NCBI RefSeq assembly: GCF_027947595.1
Contig: NZ_CP116257.1
Location: 1,984,001-2,048,000 of the forward strand
Length of the DNA: 64,000 nt
Reading direction: 5' to 3'
Source of the DNA: Streptomyces lienomycini
GTDB lineage: Bacteria; Actinomycetota; Actinomycetes; Streptomycetales; Streptomycetaceae
Under the pieces are notes generated by a model, which was not told the origin of the DNA, ran no database searches, and worked only from the letters and a program-made list of their open reading frames with translations. Position numbers and translations under genes: made by a program. Below are positions 35,387 through 44,326 of this stretch, one piece after another (within the stretch, counting starts at the first letter, position 1; every line of letters starts with the position of its first letter).

Positions 35387-36445
35387 GTGCGCACCTTCGG
35401 CATCACCTACGACACCGGTTTCACCACCGCGGGAACCACCACCCGCGAACCCTTCGACCCCGCCGTCGTCCGCCGCGAGATGCGGATCGTCCGCGAGGAG
35501 CTGGGCTGTGACGCCGTACGGGTCACCGGCGGCATCCGCGACCGGCTCGAAACGGCCGCGCGCCACGCGGCGGAAGTCCAACTGGAGGTCTGGTACTCGC
35601 CGTTCACCAACGGCCTCACCACCGGAGAACTCCTCGACTTCCTCGCCGACGGCGCCGAACGCGCCGAACGGCTACGACGTGACGGTGCCGAGGTCGTCTT
35701 CCTCACCGGATCGGAGATCTCCCTCTTCACCGTCGGCATGCTCCCCGGCGACACCTTCGAGGAACGGGCCGCCGTCCTCGCCGACCCCCAGCGGTTGCGG
35801 GCCGCACTGCCCGGCTTGCCGGCCCGGGTCAACGCCTTCCTCGGTGAGGCGGTCGCGGCGGTACGCGCCCGGTTCGGTGGACGCGTCGGGTACGCCTCCC
35901 TGCCGTTCGAGGGCGTCGACTGGACCCCGTTCGACCTCGTCGCCACCGATGCCGGCTACCGCGACGCGCAGACCGCCGACCGGCTCGCCGACGGCCTGCG
36001 GGCGTTGACCGCACACGGCAAGCCGGCCGCCGTCACGGAGTTCGGCTGCACCACCTACCGCGGGGCCGCCGACGTCGGCGGCCGGGGAGACGCCGTCATC
36101 GCCTGGGACGACCGTGCCCGTCCGGTGCGGTTCACCAGCCCCGTGGCCCGGGACGAACGGGAACAGGCCGACTACCTGCGTGAACTCATCGACGCCATGG
36201 ACGAGTCCGCCGTCGACGCGGCCTTCGTCAACACCTTCGCCCGCTACGACCTCCCGCACGCGGGCGCCGACGACGACCGTGACTTCGACAAGGCGTCCTT
36301 CGGCGTGGTCAAGGTCCTCGACGGGGGCCGCACCGGAACCGCGTACCCCGGCCTGCCCTGGGAGCCCAAGGCCGCCTTCCACACGCTCGCGAAGTACGGC
36401 CGCAGCCGGAACCGCCCCGGCTCCGGCCCGACCGCGGCAGGGTGA
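35387..36445 (+). CDS. Conserved protein, probably a TIM-barrel glycosidase-like fold
   Basis: GTG 35387 after GAGGAG gives 352 residues. Strands and helices alternate, with TFGITYDTGF, DAVRVTGG, LEVWYSPFTN, VVFLTGSEIS, GYASLPFEGVDWTPFDLVAT and KPAAVTEFGCTTYRGAAD, then VDAAFVNTFARYDLPH. The Glu in GSEIS and the Glu in TEFGC are placed like acid/base and nucleophile of GH-A barrels, but no clear family fits. Similar Streptomyces proteins are sometimes named abortive-infection proteins, a label I cannot support from sequence. It is controlled, by layout, by the divergent TetR regulator. Confidence 0.75.
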   Translation: MRTFGITYDTGFTTAGTTTREPFDPAVVRREMRIVREELGCDAVRVTGGIRDRLETAARHAAEVQLEVWYSPFTNGLTTGELLDFLADGAERAERLRRDGAEVVFLTGSEISLFTVGMLPGDTFEERAAVLADPQRLRAALPGLPARVNAFLGEAVAAVRARFGGRVGYASLPFEGVDWTPFDLVATDAGYRDAQTADRLADGLRALTAHGKPAAVTEFGCTTYRGAADVGGRGDAVIAWDDRARPVRFTSPVARDEREQADYLRELIDAMDESAVDAAFVNTFARYDLPHAGADDDRDFDKASFGVVKVLDGGRTGTAYPGLPWEPKAAFHTLAKYGRSRNRPGSGPTAAG

Positions 36446-36483
36446 CGACCGAGGCGGCGCGGCCCGGTCGCGCCGCTCGGTCG
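36446..36483. terminator. Strong bidirectional terminator
   Basis: CGACCGAG (36446-36453) pairs with CTCGGTCG (36476-36483), and CGGCGCG (36455-36461) pairs with CGCGCCG (36469-36475) with one bulged G. The combined 15-bp stem lies in the 40-base gap between two converging genes. Confidence 0.78.
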
Positions 36484-36485
36484 GT

Positions 36486-37118
36486 TCACCCCTTGCCGGG
36501 CAGTCCCCCGAGGGCGTCCTCGACCTGACGGCGCGTCAGCCGGCTCGCGGGCAGGGGCGTGCGGGCGGCCTCGGTGCGCAGCCCGTCCAGGAGGTAGGCG
36601 ACCTGGCGGCGCCAGGCGTTCGGGGCGGCCGCGGCGGTGGCGCGGGCCAGCAGGTTGTTGGCGGCGAAGGCGAACACCAGGTCCGCATCGGTGAAGTCGG
36701 GGCGCAGGACGCCGGCTTCGTGGGCCCTCCCGACGATCCGCCGTGCCGCGTCCATGCTCTGGCCGCAGACGGCCATCAGTCGCTCCGCGCCCGGACAGCG
36801 CCCACCGACCACGTCGGCGACGGCGGGGTCGGTCGCCTGGAGTTCGCAGAGCTTCTCGACGTAGTGCGCGAACCCGTCCCAGGCGTCGTCGATGGCAAGG
36901 GCCTGCTGGGCGACCTCGTTCAGGCGGCGCGTGGCACGGTCGGCCACCACCTCGTCGATGAGGGCCTCACGCGTGCCGAAGAGGTTGTAGAGCGTGCCAT
37001 GGCTCACGCCGGCCCGCCTGGCGATCTCCTTGAGCGGCACGTGCAGGCCGCGCTCCTGGAACAGTTCGGCGGCGGCTGCTCGCAGCTTCTCCGCGTTCCG
37101 TCGCGCGTCGGCTCGCAT
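36486..37118 (-). CDS. TetR/AcrR-family transcriptional regulator
   Basis: ATG 37118 gives 210 residues. The HTH (about 8-52) contains VPLKEIARRAGVSHGTLYNL and FGTREALIDEVVADR. The C-terminal half is helical with ATDPAVADVVGGRCPGAERL. It is divergent from the SDR-like gene at 37274, and two TTGACC dyads lie between, one covering each promoter. Repression of both genes is the simplest reading. Confidence 0.92.
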   Translation of the reverse strand: MRADARRNAEKLRAAAAELFQERGLHVPLKEIARRAGVSHGTLYNLFGTREALIDEVVADRATRRLNEVAQQALAIDDAWDGFAHYVEKLCELQATDPAVADVVGGRCPGAERLMAVCGQSMDAARRIVGRAHEAGVLRPDFTDADLVFAFAANNLLARATAAAAPNAWRRQVAYLLDGLRTEAARTPLPASRLTRRQVEDALGGLPGKG

Positions 37119-37182
37119 GTGCTGGTTCCTCCTGGTCCTGGCCCGGCGCCCGGTCTCGCCGCGTCCCGCCCGACAGCATAAC

Positions 37183-37240
37183 TTGACCCAGGGGTCAATT
37201 TGAGTGTTACGGTGAGGCCATAAGTTGACCCCTTGGTCAA
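37183..37240. promoter_or_regulatory. Two TTGACC-GGTCAA operators
   Basis: TTGACCC-AG-GGGTCAA at 37183-37198 and TTGACC-CCTT-GGTCAA at 37225-37240 are perfect palindromes centred 42 bp apart, four helical turns. They lie between the TetR gene and the SDR-like gene. TTGACC itself resembles a -35 box, so the repressor could overlap the promoters. Confidence 0.82.
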
Positions 37241-37273
37241 TTTCATGGACGGCTGGAGTAAGGAGCTTCCCCC

Positions 37274-37987
37274 ATGTCCAAAGTGATCGCCGTCTTCGGG
37301 GCGGGCACCGGCCTCGGCGCCTCCGTCGCCCGCCGCTTCGGCCGCGAGGGCATGCGCGTCGCCCTGGTGGCGCGGCGCCGCGAACGTGTGGACGCCCTTG
37401 CCGAGCAGTTGGCCGCGGACGGCATCGAAGCGGCCGGTTTCACCGCCGACCTGGGCCGGCCCGCCGAGGTGTCGGCGCTGATCGACAGCATCCGCGAGCG
37501 CTTCGGCCGTATCGACGTGATCGAGTACGGGCCGTTCAGCACCGAGCAGAGCCTCACCCCGGCCGCCCGGACGGACGCCGCCGTGCTGGAGAAGGGCCTG
37601 TCCCTGTTCCTGCTGACGCCCGTGGAGGTGGTGCGCGCGATGCTGCCGGAATGGACCGAGCGGGGAGACGGCGCCTTCCTCCTGACCACCGGCGTCACGG
37701 CCGTCCACCCCGTGCCGGGACTGAGCGGGCCCGCTCCCCTCGGCGCCGCCGCCCGCAACTACCTCTACTCCCTCCACGGCGAACTCGCCGGCGCGGGCAT
37801 CTACGCCGGGACCCTCTCCGTCGGCGCGACGATCGCCCGCAGCGAGATGAGCGCACTTCTCGCCGGGGCCGGGACCTCGGGATCGACCGGTGGGTTCCCG
37901 GTCGTCGACCCCGACGAACTCGCCGAGCAGTACTGGGACATGTACACCAGGCGCGACCGGATCGAGCAGCTTCACCCGCAGCCCTGA
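37274..37987 (+). CDS. SDR-family protein lacking the usual catalytic Tyr-x3-Lys
   Basis: ATG 37274 gives 237 residues with a Rossmann start (VIAVFGAGTGLGASVARRFG) and Arg-rich NADP-type strand-2 end. The NNAG block is replaced by EYGPFS, and where Tyr-x3-Lys is expected the sequence reads PAPLGAAARNYLYSLHGE. So the standard SDR catalytic residues are absent. It may bind NADP without classical dehydrogenase activity, or act as a sensor-like protein. TTGACC operators upstream link it to the divergent TetR regulator. Confidence 0.85.
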   Translation: MSKVIAVFGAGTGLGASVARRFGREGMRVALVARRRERVDALAEQLAADGIEAAGFTADLGRPAEVSALIDSIRERFGRIDVIEYGPFSTEQSLTPAARTDAAVLEKGLSLFLLTPVEVVRAMLPEWTERGDGAFLLTTGVTAVHPVPGLSGPAPLGAAARNYLYSLHGELAGAGIYAGTLSVGATIARSEMSALLAGAGTSGSTGGFPVVDPDELAEQYWDMYTRRDRIEQLHPQP

Positions 37988-38016
37988 AGCACGCCGCCGG
38001 TCCGCCTGCCGCGCAG

Positions 38017-38035
38017 CCGCCCCTCACCGGGGCGG
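38017..38035. terminator. Hairpin between converging SDR-like and Lrp genes
   Basis: CCGCCCC (38017-38023) and GGGGCGG (38029-38035) pair around TCACC. It lies 30 bases past the SDR-like stop and overlaps the last codons of the converging Lrp gene. Confidence 0.5.
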
Positions 38036-39016
38036 TGCGATCAGGCGTCCCTGGTAGACGAGCGAGGCGGCCTTCTTGAGGGTGCGCAGGCGGACGCTGA
38101 CCGTGTATCCGGTGACCCCGGGCACGGTCGCCAGGTGGCGGCTGAGCCAGTCGTAGAAGTCCGTGGTGTCCGTGCACATGACGATCGCCATCAGGTTCTG
38201 GTCCCCGGTCGTGGCACAGGCGAAGACGACCCGGGGGAGCGCGGCCACGGCCGAGCCCGTTTCGTGCAGTCGTGCGGGGGAGGTGTTCAGCCAGACCGCG
38301 GCGCTGAAGGGGTAGCCCAGTTTCTCCAGGGCCAGGTCCACGTCGTAGAACAGGGTGCCCGAGCGCTCCAGCACCTCCAGTCGTCGCGCGACCCGTCCCG
38401 TGGTCCAACCGGTGCGGTCGGCGAGCGTGGCCTGGCTCGCCCGGCCGTCCTCGGCGAGCGCGGCGAGCAGCGCGGCGTCCTCCTCGTGCGGTTCGACCGG
38501 CGGGCCCTGCGGTGTCGTCGCGGGCGGGTGGTGCGCGCGCAGGGACCGCACCGCCTCCTCGGGGAGCGAAGGGCCGAGCCGCCTCCAGTCGGCGCCCGGC
38601 GGGGAGTAGGTGTGCAGCGTCATCCGGGTGTCGATCTCCAGGACCCCCGGGGTGCGGGCGAGTTGGCGCAGCACTTCCGGCATCCGCCCCTCGTGGGGTG
38701 TCGCCATCGAGCACACGATCTCCGAGCCGCCGAAGGAGATGTGCGCGAAGGAGACCTCGGGAAGCCGTGTCAGCGCCTCGGCGCACGCGTCGATCCGGTC
38801 GGGGCGCAGCGAGATCCGGACCACGCTCGCCGCCAGGCCCTGCACCGCCGGGTCGACGAGGCCCACCACCCGCACCGTCCCGGTGCGGCGCATGGTCCGG
38901 TAGCGGCGCGCGACGGTCTGTTCCGAGGCTCCCACCACCTCTCCGACCAGCCGGAACGGCGCCCGGGGTGTGATGTGCAGCGCATGGAGGATATGGCTGT
39001 CCAGGGTGTCGAGCAT
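38024..39016 (-). CDS. Tandem Lrp/AsnC-family regulator
   Basis: I choose ATG 39016 (330 residues); the frame is open further upstream without family sequence. Two HTH/ligand units lie in tandem: HTH 1 at about 3-45 (LDSHILHALHITPRAPFRLV), sensor 1 to about 145, then HTH 2 near 180-225 (DAALLAALAEDGRASQATLA) and sensor 2 to the end. Ordinary Lrp proteins are about 150 residues, so this is a fused double form, known in actinobacteria. It is divergent from the MFS exporter gene at 39156 and probably controls it. Confidence 0.9.
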   Translation of the reverse strand: MLDTLDSHILHALHITPRAPFRLVGEVVGASEQTVARRYRTMRRTGTVRVVGLVDPAVQGLAASVVRISLRPDRIDACAEALTRLPEVSFAHISFGGSEIVCSMATPHEGRMPEVLRQLARTPGVLEIDTRMTLHTYSPPGADWRRLGPSLPEEAVRSLRAHHPPATTPQGPPVEPHEEDAALLAALAEDGRASQATLADRTGWTTGRVARRLEVLERSGTLFYDVDLALEKLGYPFSAAVWLNTSPARLHETGSAVAALPRVVFACATTGDQNLMAIVMCTDTTDFYDWLSRHLATVPGVTGYTVSVRLRTLKKAASLVYQGRLIAPPR

Positions 39017-39155
39017 GGAGCAATTATGGGCTGATCTGCCTTGAGGCGCAGGTTTCCTCCGTTCCCGTGCTCCGGGTTTCATGGAAATGTCGACGGCGGT
39101 GGAGACTCGATCGTCTGTTCCCCGCGCCGGGCCCCGGCGCCGCGAAGGAGTTGTG

Positions 39156-40769
39156 TTGTCCCAGTCACCGCCCTCAGCCGCGCCGCATCGCGGTGCGACC
39201 ATCGTCATGGCCTGCCTCGGGGTCTTCGTCGCCTACCTGCCGGTGACCAGCGTCTCGGTGAGCCTGACCGCCATCCAGTCGGCGCTGTCCACGACCACCT
39301 CGCAGCTCGCCTGGGTGTCGGACGCCTTCGTGCTGCCGATGGCGGCCTTCATCCTCACCGCCGGGGTCTTCGGCGACGTGCACGGCCGGCGCAAGGTCTT
39401 CGTCGCCGGGCTGGTGCTCTCCGCCGTCGGCGCGGCCACGTCGCTCACCGCCCACTCGATCGGCCAACTGTGGACCGGGCAGGCGCTGTCCGGGCTCGGC
39501 GCCGCCGCGCTGCTGCCCACCACACTGGCCCTCATCAGCCACGCCGTACCCGACCACCGGGAACGCGGGAAGTTCATCGGGATCTGGGCGATGTGCCTGC
39601 TGGGCGCGCTCGCCGTCGGCGGTGTGCTCGCCGGGACGATCCTCAGCCACGTCAGCTGGCGCTGGATCTTCCTCGTACCGCTGCCCGTCGCCCTCGTCGC
39701 CGTCGGCATATCGCTGCGGGTCCTGCCCGAGTCCCGCGCGCCCCGCGCCGGGCGGCTCGACTGGCCCGGGCAGATCACCGCCGCGCTCGCCATCAGCGCC
39801 CTCGTCTACGGCGTCATCGAGGGAGGCGCCGGTTCCTTCGGCGACATCCAGGTCGTCGCCGCGCTCGCCGTCGCCGTCGTCAGCGGGGCCCTCTTCGTCC
39901 TCACCGAGCGGCGCTCCGCCCACCCGATGCTCGACCTCGCGCTCTTCCGCAGTCCGGGCTTCACCGCCACGACCCTCGTCGCCATGATCATGTTCCTGGG
40001 CATGATCGGCTTCTTCTTCGTGCTGAGCCTCTACTTCGGCATGGTCCAGCGGCTCGACACGCTCGGCACCGCCTGGCGGCTGCTCGTGATCACCGGGGCC
40101 GCGCTGGTCGTCAGCGGTGTCGCCGGGCGCGTCATGCACCGGCTCTCACCGCGGCTCATGATCACCACGGGTCTGCTCATGATGACCGCGGCCATGCTCA
40201 CCCTGCTCGGCGCCGACGCCGGTACCTCCTTCGGCTCGCTGTCCTGGCGGCTGTTCCTGCTGGGGCTCGGCATGGGGCTGGTGACGACGCCGATGACGGC
40301 CACCGCCGTCGCCTCCGTGCCGCACCCGCTGGCCGGGATGGCGGCCGCCGGCAACAACGCCTTCCGCCAGGTCGGTGGAGCGCTCGGCCCCGCCGTGCTC
40401 GGCGCCCTCCTCACCGGCCGTGCCGTCTCCTCCCTCCCCGGCCACCTCGCCGACGCGGGCGTGAACGGCCCGCTGGCCGACCAGGTCACCGACGCGACGC
40501 GGGACGCCGGGCTCGGAGCGGTGGGCTCGATGACCCTCGGACCGAGGGCCGGCCAGGTCTGGGGCGCGGTCGGTGACGCCTTCCTCGACGGCATGCGCCT
40601 GTGCCTGATCGTCTCGGCGGGCCTCACGTTCCTGGCGGCGGTGCTCGCCTTCGTCCTCCTCCGCCCCGGCCTGGGACGCGGGCGCACGGTGAGCGTCGCC
40701 GGCGAACCAGCCGCGCAGGTGCCCGGCGGTGCGGACCGGCGCGAAGTCGGCACGGGCTCACCCGCCTGA
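39156..40769 (+). CDS. MFS drug exporter, DHA2/EmrB-like, 14 TM
   Basis: The start is uncertain. TTG 39156 has AAGGAG with 5-base spacing; GTG 39153 is too close to it; ATG 39081 has no ribosome site. From 39156 there are 537 residues with about 14 membrane segments. Motifs include QLAWVSDAFVLPMAAFILTA, GDVHGRRKVFV (motif A) and ALSGLGAAALLPTTLALISH (motif C, antiporter). Such proteins expel drugs or metabolites with proton exchange. The divergent Lrp gene is the likely regulator. Confidence 0.9.
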   Translation: MSQSPPSAAPHRGATIVMACLGVFVAYLPVTSVSVSLTAIQSALSTTTSQLAWVSDAFVLPMAAFILTAGVFGDVHGRRKVFVAGLVLSAVGAATSLTAHSIGQLWTGQALSGLGAAALLPTTLALISHAVPDHRERGKFIGIWAMCLLGALAVGGVLAGTILSHVSWRWIFLVPLPVALVAVGISLRVLPESRAPRAGRLDWPGQITAALAISALVYGVIEGGAGSFGDIQVVAALAVAVVSGALFVLTERRSAHPMLDLALFRSPGFTATTLVAMIMFLGMIGFFFVLSLYFGMVQRLDTLGTAWRLLVITGAALVVSGVAGRVMHRLSPRLMITTGLLMMTAAMLTLLGADAGTSFGSLSWRLFLLGLGMGLVTTPMTATAVASVPHPLAGMAAAGNNAFRQVGGALGPAVLGALLTGRAVSSLPGHLADAGVNGPLADQVTDATRDAGLGAVGSMTLGPRAGQVWGAVGDAFLDGMRLCLIVSAGLTFLAAVLAFVLLRPGLGRGRTVSVAGEPAAQVPGGADRREVGTGSPA

Positions 40770-40770
40770 C

Positions 40771-40783
40771 GGGGGCAGCCCCC
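40771..40783. terminator. Short GC hairpin between converging genes
   Basis: GGGGG (40771-40775) and CCCCC (40779-40783) pair around CAG in the 38-base gap between the MFS gene and the CoA-transferase gene. The stem is short and the call weak. Confidence 0.35.
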
Positions 40784-40807
40784 TCCGCGACGGGCCGCAC
40801 TCCCTCC

Positions 40808-41458
40808 CTAGCCGAGCCGCGGTGCGACGCCGACTTCCACGGCGGGTTCCGTCTTGGCGCGCAGTTCCTCCAGGGTGACCCCCGGGGCGAGTTCGACGAG
40901 GCGCAGTCCGCCGGGGGTGACGTCGAGGACGGCGAGATCGGTGATGACGCGCTGGACGACACCGCGTCCGGTGTAGGGGAGCGAGCACTCGTCGAGGATC
41001 TTGTACGAGCCGTCCTTGGCGAGGTGCTCCATGAGAACGATGACGCGGGCGGCGCCGTGGACCAGGTCCATGGCGCCGCCCATGCCCTTGACCATCTTGC
41101 CGGGGATCATCCAGTTCGCGATGTCACCCTTCGCCGACACCTGCATGGCGCCCAGCACCGCGGCGTCGATCTTGCCGCCCCGGATCATGCCGAAGCTGGT
41201 AGCGGAGTCGAAGAACGAGGCACCGGCGCGGACGGTGACGGTCTCCTTGCCCGCGTTGATCAGGTCGGGATCGACCTCGTCCTCGGCCGGGTAGGGGCCG
41301 GTGCCGAGGATGCCGTTCTCGGACTGGAGCACCAACTCCACGCCCTCGGGAATGTAGTTGGGCACCAGGGTCGGCAGACCGATGCCGAGGTTGACGTAGT
41401 CCCCGTCGGACAGCTCCGCCGCGGCGCGGGCCGCCATCTGCTCGCGGGTCCAGCTCAT
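40808..41458 (-). CDS. 3-oxoacid CoA-transferase, subunit B
   Basis: ATG 41458 overlaps the subunit A stop by 4 bp. The 216 residues contain [17 protein letters not shown] and [13 protein letters not shown], where Glu in SENG is the catalytic residue that forms the CoA thioester. [20 protein letters not shown] and [13 protein letters not shown] complete the SCOT-type beta fold. With subunit A it moves CoA from succinyl-CoA to acetoacetate, the product of the fumarylacetoacetase encoded upstream, or to 3-oxoadipate. Context favours acetoacetate. Confidence 0.93.
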   Translation of the reverse strand: MSWTREQMAARAAAELSDGDYVNLGIGLPTLVPNYIPEGVELVLQSENGILGTGPYPAEDEVDPDLINAGKETVTVRAGASFFDSATSFGMIRGGKIDAAVLGAMQVSAKGDIANWMIPGKMVKGMGGAMDLVHGAARVIVLMEHLAKDGSYKILDECSLPYTGRGVVQRVITDLAVLDVTPGGLRLVELAPGVTLEELRAKTEPAVEVGVAPRLG

Positions 41459-42207
41459 CGCACCGTCCTCTTCTCGATCCGCTTGCCCGCCGCCTGCTCC
41501 GGCGACAGGGCCACGACACGGTGTACGTAGACGCCGGGCAGATGCACCTGATCGGGGTCGAGTTCACCGGGTTCGACCAGTTCCTCGACCTCCGCGACGC
41601 AGACCCGGCCCGCCATGGCGGCCACCGGGTTGAAGTTCCGGGCGGCCTTGTCGAACACGAGGTTGCCGTGCCGGTCCCCGCGTGCGGCCCGCACCAGCGC
41701 CGCATCGGCCACGACGGCACGCTCCAGCACATAGGCGCGGCCGTCGAACTCCTGGGTCTGCTTGGCCGGCGAAGCGATCTCGACGCCGCCCGCGCCGTCG
41801 TACTTCCAGGGCAGGCCGCCGTCGGCCACCTGGGTGCCGACACCGGTGGCGGTGAAGAACGCGGGGATGCCCGAGCCGCCGGCCCGGAGCCGCTCGGCGA
41901 GCGTGCCCTGCGGGGTGAGTTCGACCTCCAGTTCACCGGCGAGGTACTGCCGGGCGAACTCCTTGTTCTCTCCCACGTAGGACGCCACGATCCGGCGGAT
42001 GCGGCCGGCGCCGAGCAGGAGACCGAGCCCCCAGTCGTCGACGCCGGCGTTGTTGGAGACGACTTCGAGCCGGTCGGCGCCCGAGCGGAGTACGGCGTCG
42101 ATCAGTACGGCGGGGATGCCGCACAGGCCGAAGCCGCCCACCGCCAGGGTCGCCCCGGAGCGGATGTCCTGGACCGCCGCGTCGGCGGAGGCGACCACCT
42201 TGTCCAT
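41455..42207 (-). CDS. 3-oxoacid CoA-transferase, subunit A
   Basis: ATG 42207 shares a base with the fahA stop (TGATG). The 250 residues hold [20 protein letters not shown], the CoA-transferase family signature, then [15 protein letters not shown] and [20 protein letters not shown]. It pairs with subunit B. The transferase converts acetoacetate from tyrosine breakdown to acetoacetyl-CoA for beta-oxidation enzymes. Confidence 0.93.
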   Translation of the reverse strand: MDKVVASADAAVQDIRSGATLAVGGFGLCGIPAVLIDAVLRSGADRLEVVSNNAGVDDWGLGLLLGAGRIRRIVASYVGENKEFARQYLAGELEVELTPQGTLAERLRAGGSGIPAFFTATGVGTQVADGGLPWKYDGAGGVEIASPAKQTQEFDGRAYVLERAVVADAALVRAARGDRHGNLVFDKAARNFNPVAAMAGRVCVAEVEELVEPGELDPDQVHLPGVYVHRVVALSPEQAAGKRIEKRTVR

Positions 42208-43412
42208 CAGACCTCCCCGCCGTGCCGCGCGGCGACGACGCGGCCCCGCGCCTCGCCGAAGCCGATGCGGGTGCCGCCCGGTCCTGGAGCGGTGGCCCGC
42301 AGCACCACCTCGTCACCGTCCTCCAGGAACGTCCGCTCCTGCCCGGCGACCGTCACCGGCTCCGCACCGCCCCAGGTCAGCTCGATGAAAGCGCCGCGCT
42401 GCTCCTTGGCGGGCCCCGAGACGGTGCCCGAGGCGAACAGGTCACCGGTGCGCGTGGGCGCTCCGTTGACCGTGAGGTGGGCCAGCATCTGCGCCGGCGA
42501 CCAGTACATGGCGGAGTACGGCGGCCGCGACACCACCTGCCCGTTCCACTCGACCTCCAGGTCGATGTCCAGGCCCCAGGGCCGGTCGAGGGCGAGGTAG
42601 GGCAGGACCGCGGGCTCCTGGACCGGGGTGGGGACCTTCGCCTCCCGCAGGGCCGACAGCGGCACGACCCACGGCGAGACGGTCGAGGCGAACGACTTGC
42701 CCAGGTTGGGGCCGAGCGGCACGTACTCCCACGCCTGGATGTCCCGCGCGGACCAGTCGTTGAAGAGGACGACGCCGAAGAGGTGCTCCTCCGCCCGCTC
42801 GACCGCGACGGGCTCGCCGAGAGCGCTGCCGGTGCCGACCACGAAACCGAGTTCGGCCTCGATGTCGAGCCGTACCGACGGTCCGAACACCGGTGCCGGG
42901 TCGTTCGGGCTCTTGCGCTGTCCGGCGGGGCGGACGATGTCGGTTCCGGAGACCACGACCGAGGCCGCCCGGCCGTGGTAGCCGACCGGGAGGTGCTTCC
43001 AGTTCGGCATGAGCGGCTCGGGGTTGTCCGGGCGGAACAGCCGCCCGAGGTTCGCCGCGTGGTACTCGGAGGCGTAGAAGTCGACGTAGTCGGCCACCTC
43101 GAACGGCAGACGCAGGCTCACGTCGGCGGCCGCGTGGACCGCGTCGCGGGGCACGTCCCCGCTCAGGGCGGTGGTGAGCGCGGCGCGCACCTCGGCCCAG
43201 CGGGCGTGGCCCTGGGCCATGAACGGGTTCAGCGACCCACTCGCGAACGTGTCGTCGCCCAGCAGCAGGGCGAGGTCGACGACGTGCTCGCCGTAGCGGG
43301 TGCCGACGCGGGGCTCCCGGCCGGGCAGCGAGTACACCCCGTACGGCAGGTTGTGGATGCCGAACAGGTCGTCCGGGGGTACGGCGAGGCGGACGGTGGG
43401 GGATGCGGTCAC
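42207..43412 (-). CDS. fahA: Fumarylacetoacetase
   Basis: ATG 43412 overlaps the upstream gene by 4 bp. The 401 residues carry an N-terminal FAH domain (GIHNLPYGVYSLPG) and a C-terminal fold with DFYASEYHAANLGRLFRP, MPNWKHLPVGYHGRAASVV and LFNDWSARDIQAWEYVPLGP, the metal- and substrate-binding blocks. It hydrolyses fumarylacetoacetate to fumarate and acetoacetate in the homogentisate pathway. The two CoA-transferase genes that follow consume the acetoacetate. Confidence 0.95.
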   Translation of the reverse strand: MTASPTVRLAVPPDDLFGIHNLPYGVYSLPGREPRVGTRYGEHVVDLALLLGDDTFASGSLNPFMAQGHARWAEVRAALTTALSGDVPRDAVHAAADVSLRLPFEVADYVDFYASEYHAANLGRLFRPDNPEPLMPNWKHLPVGYHGRAASVVVSGTDIVRPAGQRKSPNDPAPVFGPSVRLDIEAELGFVVGTGSALGEPVAVERAEEHLFGVVLFNDWSARDIQAWEYVPLGPNLGKSFASTVSPWVVPLSALREAKVPTPVQEPAVLPYLALDRPWGLDIDLEVEWNGQVVSRPPYSAMYWSPAQMLAHLTVNGAPTRTGDLFASGTVSGPAKEQRGAFIELTWGGAEPVTVAGQERTFLEDGDEVVLRATAPGPGGTRIGFGEARGRVVAARHGGEV

Positions 43413-44326
43413 AGGAGGTCCTTGGTCAGGTCGGGGGCGAGCAGGCCGAGAGCCGCGAGCTCCGTGACCGGCTCGGCGATGGAACAGGTGCCGAACGAGC
43501 GGAAGGCTTGGCGGACTTCGGGGGACAGTGCGGCGACGAGGGCGGCGACCGCGGGCGCGTCGCGTTCGGCGAGGACCGCCGCTGTCTCCTCCTCGGTGGC
43601 GCCGTCCAGCGCGGCTCCGGTGGCCGCGAGCAGGTTGAGGTGGCCGTGCTGCTCGGACCGGGTCCGCGGGTCGGTGTTGCGCACCGCGTGGTGCAGCCCC
43701 GCCGTGGCCTTGAACGCGACCTTCGCGCGTACCGCGAGGAGTACGGCGTGGGCGAGTTCCCTCTCGTCCGGATACAGGTCGGCCCGTGTCCCGCCGGTGC
43801 GGAACTTCGCGAGGCAGGGGGAGTCGGCCAGGCGGCCGATCAGCTCGGCACGACGCTCGTCGCGCGGCACCTCCACGTACACGGTCACTCCGGCCGGGTC
43901 ACCCGTGGTGAGGGGGCGCAGGGCGGCGGACAGCCGGGGCACGACCTCCGCGGCGGGCATGCCGTCGGGAACGGCGACCTCGAGGACGCGCAGTCGGGCC
44001 CCCGGCACCGCGCCGGCCGACGCGAGGGCTGTCGCCGCCTCGTCGGGAGAGGGCACCGTGACCGCGATCTCCACATGGTCGGCGGGGCGGCCGGCCGTCA
44101 GCTCCGCCAGCTCGGCCAGTCGGGCCCCCGGCAGCACGAGGGGTCCGACGAGCGGCGCGTGGGCGGCGGAGCGGTGCCCGACGTGCGCCGGCACCGCCGC
44201 GGCCAGCGGCATGTCACCGGGCGGGAACACCGCGGCGTCGTCACAGAACGAGGCGAAGAGGCGCGGCGGGATCGTCCCGGGACCGGGATCGGGACCGGGG
44301 CCGGGGCCGGGGCTGTCGGCTGTCAC
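43409..44326 (-). CDS. Conserved 305-aa protein of unknown function in the homogentisate operon
   Basis: ATG 44326 overlaps hmgA, and the stop overlaps fahA, both by 4 bp, so it is co-translated with pathway enzymes. After a Gly/Pro-rich start it reads IPPRLFASFCDDAAVFPPGD, VEIAVTVPSPDEAATALASA, CLAKFRTGGTR, KVAFKATAGLHHAVRN and FRSFGTCSIAEP. The repeated beta/alpha pattern and buried Lys (KFRTGG, FKATAGLHH) suggest a TIM barrel. No recognisable maleylacetoacetate isomerase is present, so it is a candidate for that missing step or a related one. The family function is not established to my knowledge. Confidence 0.85.
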   Translation of the reverse strand: MTADSPGPGPGPDPGPGTIPPRLFASFCDDAAVFPPGDMPLAAAVPAHVGHRSAAHAPLVGPLVLPGARLAELAELTAGRPADHVEIAVTVPSPDEAATALASAGAVPGARLRVLEVAVPDGMPAAEVVPRLSAALRPLTTGDPAGVTVYVEVPRDERRAELIGRLADSPCLAKFRTGGTRADLYPDERELAHAVLLAVRAKVAFKATAGLHHAVRNTDPRTRSEQHGHLNLLAATGAALDGATEEETAAVLAERDAPAVAALVAALSPEVRQAFRSFGTCSIAEPVTELAALGLLAPDLTKDLL

